NCBI GenBank assembly: GCA_005885015.1
Contig: VAYG01000042.1
Location: 1 to 10,225, forward strand
Origin: Actinomycetota bacterium
GTDB taxonomy: Bacteria; Actinomycetota; UBA4738
Reading direction: 5' to 3'
DNA: 10,225 nucleotides
Position numbers and translations under genes: made by a program. Shown here piece after piece: positions 5,248 through 10,225 of this stretch; the stretch's first letter is position 1; the number at the start of each line of letters is the position of its first letter. The notes beneath the pieces are model-generated. The model had not been told where the DNA came from. It saw only the letters and a list, made by a program, of their open reading frames with translations, and made no database searches.

Positions 5248-8124
5248 GTGGGCACTGACAGGCTTGTAATTCATGGTGCCCGTGAGCACAACCTGAAGAA
5301 CATCACCCTCGACCTCCCCCGAGGGAAGCTGATCGTGTTCACGGGCCTCTCGGGCTCCGGCAAGAGCTCGTTGGCCTTCGACACCATCTATGCGGAGGGC
5401 CAGCGGCGCTATGTGGAGTCCCTGTCCTCCTATGCCCGCCAGTTCCTGGGTCAGATGGAGAAGCCCGACGTCGACTTCATCGAGGGCTTGTCGCCGGCCA
5501 TCTCCATCGACCAGAAGGGCACCTCGAAGAATCCGCGGTCGACCGTGGGCACCATCACCGAGATCTACGACTACCTCCGCGTCCTCTACGCCAGGGTCGG
5601 CCAGCCTCATTGCCCGAAGTGCGGCCGGCCTGTCGGCCGGCAGACCCCGGACCAGATCGTGGATCAGGTCATGCAGCTCCCCGAGGGCACCCGGTTTCAG
5701 GTCCTGGCGCCCATCGTCCGGGGGCGGAAAGGCGAGTACGAACGCCTCTTCGCCGACCTCGCCCGCAAGGGCTTCTCCCGGGCCAGGGTAGACGGGGAGG
5801 TCCTGGACCTTTCCGAGAAGATCCGGCTGGATCGCTACTACAAGCACTCCATCGAGGTCGTGGTGGACCGCCTGGTGGCCCGCCAGGACATCCGCCGACG
5901 CGTGGCCGACTCCATCGAGACCGCGCTCGAGCTGGCCGAAGGCATGGCGGCCATCGCGGTCCAGACCGACGGCAAGGAAGAGGTGGTCAACTTCAGCCAG
6001 AAGCTGGCCTGCACCTACGACGGCATCTCCTTCGACGAGCTCGCCCCCCGCAACTTCTCGTTCAACTCGCCATATGGGGCGTGCCCGACCTGTGACGGGT
6101 TGGGAACTCGGCTGGAGGTCGACTCCGAGCTCATCGTGCCGAACGACGAGCTGTCGATCGAGGAAGGAGCCATCGCGCCGTGGGCCGGAGCCCGCCTGGA
6201 GTACTGGCACCGGCTGCTGGAGGCGGTGGCCAAGGCCCACCGCGTTTCGACGAAGACCCCGTGGAAGCGACTTCCGAAGGAGGCCCGGGAGGCGGTCCTG
6301 TACGGCTCAGCCGAGCCCGTTCACGTCACGTACCGGAACCGCTACGGCCGGCTCCGCTCCTACACGACCGAGTTCGAAGGTGTGATCCCGAACCTGGAGC
6401 GGCGGTACGGCGAGGCCGAGACCGACAGCGCGCGGGAACGCCTGGAGCAGTACATGCGGGACGTGGCGTGCCGGGCCTGCAAGGGCGCGCGGCTCAAGCC
6501 CGAGTCCTTGGCGGTGACCGTCGGCGGGATCAACATCTGGCAGTTCACGACCAAGGCGGTCAAGGACGAGGTCACGTTCCTCGACCAGCTCGAGCTCACG
6601 GATCGCGAGAACATGATCGCCGAGCGGATCCTGAAGGAGATCCGGGCACGGCTCCAGTTCCTGATCGACGTGGGCCTGGACTACCTGACCCTGGACCGGA
6701 CCTCCGGGACCCTGGCCGGAGGGGAGGCGCAGCGCATCCGGCTGGCCACGCAGATCGGCTCGGGCCTGGTCGGCGTGCTCTACATCCTGGACGAGCCCTC
6801 GATCGGCCTGCACCAACGGGACAACCGGCGGCTCATCGACACGCTGCTGCGGCTGCGGGACCTTGGGAACACGCTGATCGTGGTCGAGCACGACCAGGCC
6901 ACCATGGAGGCCTCGGATCACATGGTCGACATCGGGCCGGGAGCGGGCGAGCTGGGTGGTGAGATCGTCTACTCGGGGCCGCTCGCCGGGATGCTCCGTG
7001 ACCCGCACTCGATCACGGGGGACTACCTGACGGGACGACGATCGATCCCAACCCCGCAGGTCCGTCGAAAGCCGTCGAAGCGCTTGTTTCGGGTGGAAGG
7101 AGCCCGCGAGCACAACCTCAAGTCGATCGACGTGGCCATCCCGCTGGGCACGTTCGTGTGCGTGACGGGTGTCAGCGGCTCGGGCAAGTCCACGCTGGTC
7201 GAGGAGGTCATCCACCGGGCCCTCCAGGTCAAGGTCAACCGATCCCGGATCGTACCGGGGAAGCACCGGCGGATCGTCGGCTGGGAGGAGATCGACAAGG
7301 TCATCAACGTCGACCAGTCACCGATCGGGCGGACTCCACGGTCGAACCCGGCCACCTACATCGGCGTGTTCGACCACGTACGACAGTTGTTCTCGCAGGT
7401 ACCGGAAGCTCGCGTTCGCGGCTACACGCCTGGCCGGTTCTCGTTCAACGTGCCGGCCCCGCGCGGCGGCCGATGCCAGAACTGCGCGGGTGACGGACAG
7501 ATCAAGATCGAGATGCACTTCCTTCCCGACGTGTACGTGACGTGCGAGGTGTGCAAGGGGAAGCGCTACAACCGTGAGACGCTCGAGGTGAAATACAAGG
7601 GGCGGTCGATCTCGGACGTGCTCGACATGAGCGTGGGGGAGGCGTGCGAGTTCTTCCAGAACATCCCCGTCATCCATCGCCACCTCCAGACGCTGTCCGA
7701 CGTCGGCCTGGGCTACATCCGGATGGGGCAGCCGGCGCCCACGTTGTCCGGTGGCGAGGCCCAGCGGGTGAAGCTCGCCTCGGAGCTGTCGAAGCGGGCT
7801 ACGGGGCGGACGTTCTACATTCTGGACGAGCCGACGACGGGCCTGCACTTCGACGACATCCGCAAGCTCCTGTCCGTGCTGGAGCGGCTGGTAGCGGCGG
7901 GGAACACGGTCCTGGTCATCGAACACAACCTCGATGTCATCAAGACGGCCGACTGGATCATCGACCTGGGGCCGGAGGGTGGCGACGCCGGAGGTGACCT
8001 CGTGGCCGCGGGACCGCCGGAGGCTGTGGCCAAGGATCCCGCCTCCTACACGGGGATGTTCCTGGCGGAGGTCCTGGGCATCTCGAGGGAACGGCGCCGA
8101 GAGCCGGTTGGTGCTCACGCCTAG
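5248..8124 (+). CDS. uvrA: UvrABC system protein A (excision-repair damage sensor ATPase)
   Basis: This 958-residue protein is a full-length UvrA, the dimeric cytoplasmic ATPase that finds bulky DNA lesions and loads UvrB. Two ABC modules are complete. The first has Walker A GLSGSGKSS (33-41), signature LAGGEAQR (489-496), Walker B LYILDEP (511-517) and the H-loop VEHD (546-549). The second has GVSGSGKST (641-649), LSGGEAQR (833-840), YILDEP (857-862) and IEHN (891-894). The C-terminal zinc module is canonical: C743-x2-C746, C766-x2-C769. The N-terminal one is incomplete, with C255-x2-D258 paired with C279-x2-C282. Extra CxxC pairs are at 122/125 and 408/411. The GTG start gives the standard N terminus (MGTDRLVIHGAREHNLKNI) and sits at the predicted transcription start. 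It ends with TAG. Confidence 0.99.
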   Translation: MGTDRLVIHGAREHNLKNITLDLPRGKLIVFTGLSGSGKSSLAFDTIYAEGQRRYVESLSSYARQFLGQMEKPDVDFIEGLSPAISIDQKGTSKNPRSTVGTITEIYDYLRVLYARVGQPHCPKCGRPVGRQTPDQIVDQVMQLPEGTRFQVLAPIVRGRKGEYERLFADLARKGFSRARVDGEVLDLSEKIRLDRYYKHSIEVVVDRLVARQDIRRRVADSIETALELAEGMAAIAVQTDGKEEVVNFSQKLACTYDGISFDELAPRNFSFNSPYGACPTCDGLGTRLEVDSELIVPNDELSIEEGAIAPWAGARLEYWHRLLEAVAKAHRVSTKTPWKRLPKEAREAVLYGSAEPVHVTYRNRYGRLRSYTTEFEGVIPNLERRYGEAETDSARERLEQYMRDVACRACKGARLKPESLAVTVGGINIWQFTTKAVKDEVTFLDQLELTDRENMIAERILKEIRARLQFLIDVGLDYLTLDRTSGTLAGGEAQRIRLATQIGSGLVGVLYILDEPSIGLHQRDNRRLIDTLLRLRDLGNTLIVVEHDQATMEASDHMVDIGPGAGELGGEIVYSGPLAGMLRDPHSITGDYLTGRRSIPTPQVRRKPSKRLFRVEGAREHNLKSIDVAIPLGTFVCVTGVSGSGKSTLVEEVIHRALQVKVNRSRIVPGKHRRIVGWEEIDKVINVDQSPIGRTPRSNPATYIGVFDHVRQLFSQVPEARVRGYTPGRFSFNVPAPRGGRCQNCAGDGQIKIEMHFLPDVYVTCEVCKGKRYNRETLEVKYKGRSISDVLDMSVGEACEFFQNIPVIHRHLQTLSDVGLGYIRMGQPAPTLSGGEAQRVKLASELSKRATGRTFYILDEPTTGLHFDDIRKLLSVLERLVAAGNTVLVIEHNLDVIKTADWIIDLGPEGGDAGGDLVAAGPPEAVAKDPASYTGMFLAEVLGISRERRREPVGAHA

Positions 8125-8127
8125 TCG

Positions 8128-8155
8128 TTCAAGCTCCGCGCAGACCCTGTATAGA
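8128..8155 (+). promoter_or_regulatory. Probable promoter overlapping the start of the propeller-cupredoxin gene
   Basis: TTCAAG at 8128-8133 is a plausible -35, and TATAGA at 8150-8155 a plausible -10, with a 16-base spacer. A shifted -10, TAGAAT at 8152-8157, gives 18 bases. Either -10 would start transcription at about 8161-8164, just after the ATG at 8156. If so, that ATG would be outside the message and translation would begin at the in-frame TTG at 8168, which keeps the signal peptide. The sequence lies in the 31-base gap after uvrA, so the gene need not depend on uvrA transcription. Confidence 0.45.
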
Positions 8156-9319
8156 ATGAGCGGCGCCTTGCCTGGAAGCCTGAGATCACGAGCGTTGAAG
8201 CTCGGCGCCCTGCTCGGAGTGGCCGGACTGTCCGCAGCAGCGTGCGCCCCCGCCAGCAATCCACCCGCCGTTCCAATCAAGCAGCAGGGCACCATTCTCG
8301 TCAGCGTGGTCGATTCCCTGTTCGACGCCGGAAGGTCACCCTCGGTCCAACTCGACGGCAGTGGCAACCCGGTCGTCTCCTATCTCCTGTACAAACCCGT
8401 CCTCAAGAAGGGCGAGATCCCACCTCCGATCAGGCCAGGCGACCCCCAACCTCCCTCGGTCATGCTGGCCACCCTGTCGAAGGGGATCTGGACGCGGACC
8501 TCGGTGACCCCCCAGAAGACCGGCCCGGCATCGGGCACAGCGACCGAGGTCGCCGACAAGGACGGCCACGCCATCCCCGGGGTGACGACCAGCTTGGCGC
8601 TCGATGGCCAGGGGAAGCACCATGTGGTCTGGGCCACGCCCAGCGGACTCTTCTACTCCACCGACGCGGGCGGGTCGTTCGGCACGCCGGACAAGATCAC
8701 GGGAAGCGCCAGCTTCGGAGGGTCGGTCGCCGTCGCCCAGGACGGGACGATCTGGGTGTCCTTCTATTCGGTCGGCAGCCTGAAGGTCGCCCACGGGACC
8801 GGCGGGAAATGGACGGTGGACGATGTCCAGAAGAACGCCGGTCCGGCAGCCACCCCGGCCACGGTGACCGCGATCCGCGTCAAATCGAACGGAGATCCGG
8901 TCGTGGCCTACGGCGACCACGGGGTGACCAAGGTCGCGACACGATCCGGTGGTGCGTGGAAGACCGAAACGGCCCCCGGCCAAGGTGGATATGGCGTCTC
9001 GCTGGCCCTGGACAAGAGCGGCAACCCCACCGTGACCTACTACGACAGTAGCGGGGCTGTTCATGAAGCTCATCCGGCCGGAGGGAAGGCCTGGGCCGTT
9101 TCCTCTGTAGCTTCCCCCCCGACCGCTCATGGGTCTCCGATTGCGCCAACTACCGGCTGGTCTACCGGGCTCGCTCTGGACGAGCAGGGGACCGACTACG
9201 TGACGTGGGCTGGCATCCTGCCCAACCAGATCATGGTCGCCACAGGGCAGAGTGGGCAGTTCAAGGCGCAGGCGATCCAGGGCAGCCTCGGGGGGGCGAA
9301 CCCAAGCATAGCGGTGTAG
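8156..9319 (+). CDS. Secreted beta-propeller lipoprotein, N-terminal part of an interrupted propeller-cupredoxin gene
   Basis: The frame encodes 387 residues before a TAG. The N terminus is a long signal (RSRALKLGALLGVAGLSAAA) with Cys30 in a weak lipobox (AAAC), so export and probable lipid anchoring are expected. The mature region repeats a blade motif like S-[LV]-A-L-D-x-x-G-x-x-x-V-x-[YW] at about residues 63, 146, 190, 239, 282 and 338. The last copy begins PSIAV at 383 and is cut by the stop. One blade carries an Asp-box-like S-T-D-A-G-G-S-F (168-175), as in BNR/sialidase-type propellers; catalytic sialidase residues are not evident, so binding is likelier than hydrolysis. The same frame continues past the stop, completes the seventh motif and adds a cupredoxin domain, so the original gene was very probably 8156-9808. 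ATG 8156 is the conventional start; TTG 8168 is possible given the promoter position. Confidence 0.8.
   Translation: MSGALPGSLRSRALKLGALLGVAGLSAAACAPASNPPAVPIKQQGTILVSVVDSLFDAGRSPSVQLDGSGNPVVSYLLYKPVLKKGEIPPPIRPGDPQPPSVMLATLSKGIWTRTSVTPQKTGPASGTATEVADKDGHAIPGVTTSLALDGQGKHHVVWATPSGLFYSTDAGGSFGTPDKITGSASFGGSVAVAQDGTIWVSFYSVGSLKVAHGTGGKWTVDDVQKNAGPAATPATVTAIRVKSNGDPVVAYGDHGVTKVATRSGGAWKTETAPGQGGYGVSLALDKSGNPTVTYYDSSGAVHEAHPAGGKAWAVSSVASPPTAHGSPIAPTTGWSTGLALDEQGTDYVTWAGILPNQIMVATGQSGQFKAQAIQGSLGGANPSIAV
9317..9319 (+). other. In-frame TAG splitting the propeller-cupredoxin gene
   Basis: The codons around it read Ser-Ile-Ala-Val-TAG-Ala-Asp-Gly-Lys-Lys-Gln-Ala-Val-Ala-Trp-Phe-Asp. Aligned with the upstream repeats (for example SLALDKSGNPTVTYYD and SVAVAQDGTIWVSFYS), the stop occupies the position held by Asp, Ala or Lys in other blades and spacing is kept, so no indel is needed. 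A single base change from AAG, GAG or CAG would create it. TAG also ends uvrA, the 1527 gene and the TolB-like gene, so it acts as a normal stop in this genome. Confidence 0.85.
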
Positions 9320-9340
9320 GCCGACGGCAAGAAGCAGGCC

Positions 9341-9808
9341 GTGGCGTGGTTCGACACGACGAACACGAACCTCGAGGTGGCCTCGACATCCTCGGGGGGC
9401 CTCGTCCTGGCGTTCCAGCTCCCGACACTTGCCCCGCCCACCGCGGCGGTCGGGCCGACCAGCTCGACGCCTCCCTGCCAGCCCAGCGGGTCCTCCACCA
9501 CCCTTCAGATCGTCGCCCCAGCAGGAGCGGCGGCCAACGGATTCGACAAATCGTGCCTGGCGGTCGCCTCGGGAAAGGCCTTCGAGGTCGACTTCGCCAA
9601 CAACGACCCACCCAACATCCACAACTGGGCGCTGTTCACGGACTCCTCCGCGACCAACCAGCTGGGGGGCGGGACCATAAGCCAGCCGGTCTCGGGCGGG
9701 CAGACCCAGAGCTACCAGGTGAAGGCACTCCAGCCTGGCCAGTACTTCTTCCACTGCGACTTCCACCCGCTCACGATGACCGGCACCTTCGTCGTCGCGA
9801 AGCCCTGA
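9341..9808 (+). CDS. Cupredoxin (type 1 copper) domain, C-terminal part of the interrupted gene
   Basis: From just after the TAG the frame stays open to a TGA at 9806-9808. The coordinates given begin at the first in-frame GTG, which yields 155 residues but no signal peptide and no Shine-Dalgarno sequence, so independent translation is doubtful. The first part finishes the last propeller blade (AVAWFDTTNTNLEVAS) and a Pro/Thr/Ser linker follows. The final 110 residues or so form a plastocyanin-like cupredoxin: FDKSCLAVASGKAFEVDF, then NIHNW with the first His ligand (codon at 9620), then FFHCDFHPLTMTGTF with Cys (9755), His (9764) and Met (9776). All four type 1 copper ligands are present. 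A Cys near the domain start may pair with the Cys of DKSC. Such domains carry electrons outside the cytoplasm, so a copy without an export signal would be stranded. The intact ligands suggest the interruption is recent, artefactual or bypassed. Confidence 0.7.
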   Translation: MAWFDTTNTNLEVASTSSGGLVLAFQLPTLAPPTAAVGPTSSTPPCQPSGSSTTLQIVAPAGAAANGFDKSCLAVASGKAFEVDFANNDPPNIHNWALFTDSSATNQLGGGTISQPVSGGQTQSYQVKALQPGQYFFHCDFHPLTMTGTFVVAKP

Positions 9809-9892
9809 TCCAGGCCGCCCCCTCGTGCCCGAATCCACCGCCCGGTCTGCGCATTTCGTGTAGCGAATCGGCGGCGTCAGCGGCGCCCGGCC

Positions 9893-9898
9893 TAGAAT
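9893..9898 (+). promoter_or_regulatory. Probable -10 element (TAGAAT) for uvrC
   Basis: TAGAAT at 9893-9898 lies in the 106-base gap before uvrC and predicts transcription from about 9904-9905, leaving a leader of about 10 bases. GAGAG at 9907-9911, only 3 bases from the ATG, is a poor Shine-Dalgarno sequence, so initiation may be close to leaderless. No convincing -35 is visible and I see no LexA-type box. The same hexamer also occurs at 8152-8157, ahead of the preceding gene. Confidence 0.45.
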
Positions 9899-9914
9899 TG
9901 GGCATCGAGAGACC

Positions 9915-10225
9915 ATGAGTGTCCTTCGTCCTGAGAGCGCCTCGATCCCGGACGCTCCGGGCGCTTACCTGTTCCGAGACTCGGACGGCCGGGCCGTCTA
10001 CGTCGGCAAGGCCCTTTCGTTGCGCAAGCGCCTGGCGTCCTACTGGGGTCGGCCGCTGCATCCCCGCACCGAGGCCATGATGGAGCAGGCTTCCGCGGTG
10101 GAATGGATCGTCGCTACCACCGAGGTCGACGCCCTGATGCTCGAGTACAACCTCATCAAGTCCCATCGTCCTCGGTTCAACGTCCGGTACCGCGACGACA
10201 AGTCCTATCCGTACCTGGCGCTGAC
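9915..10225 (+). CDS. uvrC: UvrABC system protein C, N-terminal part (continues past right edge)
   Basis: The first 103 residues of UvrC are present. UvrC is the nuclease that makes both incisions in nucleotide excision repair, 3' with its N-terminal GIY-YIG domain and 5' with a C-terminal RNase H-like domain that lies outside this window. The GIY-YIG module is intact: PGAYLF (15-20) supplies the first motif as GAY, VYVGKA (28-33) the second, followed by the Arg-rich helix SLRKRL (35-40) containing the conserved Arg, and E77 in LEYNLIK (76-82), the expected metal-binding Glu. The segment FNVRYRDDKSYPYLALT (88-104) is typical of the family and shows the domain continues normally. ATG 9915 gives the usual N-terminal length. 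It lies on the same strand as uvrA, separated by the propeller-cupredoxin gene, and appears to have its own promoter. Confidence 0.97.
   Translation, partial: MSVLRPESASIPDAPGAYLFRDSDGRAVYVGKALSLRKRLASYWGRPLHPRTEAMMEQASAVEWIVATTEVDALMLEYNLIKSHRPRFNVRYRDDKSYPYLAL

Noticed and set aside
5125..6240. Long minus-strand open frame over the start of uvrA
   Set aside because: It is antisense to highly conserved UvrA motifs; open antisense frames are common in GC-rich genes.
9317..9319. Genome-wide TAG reassignment or pyrrolysine as the explanation for the in-frame stop
   Set aside because: uvrA, the 1527 gene and the TolB-like gene end normally at TAG in this same window, and no suppressor tRNA or related machinery is visible.
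9838..9874. Nested inverted repeat (CCGCC/GGCGG outer, ATTTCG/CGAAT inner) after the cupredoxin stop as a terminator
   Set aside because: The stem is imperfect, has unpaired stretches between its two parts and lacks a U-tract; it might attenuate transcription but cannot be called a terminator.
8336..9916. Minus-strand 526-codon open frame opposite the interrupted propeller-cupredoxin gene
   Set aside because: It is longer than either sense half, but its Arg/Gly/Asp-rich composition lacks domains, while the sense strand shows repeats, a signal peptide and copper ligands.

Overview
The window is GC-rich (roughly two thirds G+C by eye) and densely coded on both strands. It most likely comes from a chromosome of an uncultured Actinomycetota-like bacterium. 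The main evidence is UvrA: its first ABC signature reads LAGGEAQ and is followed by an actinobacterial-style stretch, and uvrA and uvrC lie close together. GTG starts, many lipobox-bearing secreted proteins and TAnAAT-type -10 elements very close to start codons also fit. The phylum call is inference; no marker here fixes it.

Layout. Positions 1-78 hold the tail of an unidentified gene. A small unknown protein (92-364) then overlaps by 4 bp a metal-dependent amidohydrolase of the imidazolonepropionase-related type (361-1446). Next is an unrecognised lipoprotein-like gene (1527-2138) that converges, with a 4-bp gap, on a minus-strand block. In transcription order that block is a six-bladed TolB-like beta-propeller lipoprotein (3628-4644), a 93-residue unknown protein (3302-3583) and a kynureninase-like class V PLP enzyme (2143-3288). 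A 78-bp divergent spacer separates it from another small lipoprotein (4723-5211). uvrA (5248-8124) follows, apparently leaderless. Between uvrA and uvrC lies a secreted beta-propeller plus cupredoxin gene (8156-9808), interrupted by an in-frame TAG at 9317-9319. uvrC begins at 9915 and runs off the right edge.

How it fits together. UvrA and UvrC are the damage-recognition and dual-incision components of bacterial nucleotide excision repair; UvrB is not in the window. The other genes look like metabolic enzymes and exported proteins of unknown role, and nothing ties them to repair apart from position. Four genes encode predicted lipoproteins (1527, 3628, 4723, 8156). The most interesting feature is the stop codon inside the last repeat of the propeller, with an intact type 1 copper domain in the same frame beyond it. 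Ordinary TAG termination of uvrA and other genes here argues against general TAG reassignment. That leaves a recent nonsense mutation, a sequence error or local readthrough. I see no tRNA, rRNA, CRISPR array, insertion sequence or phage gene.
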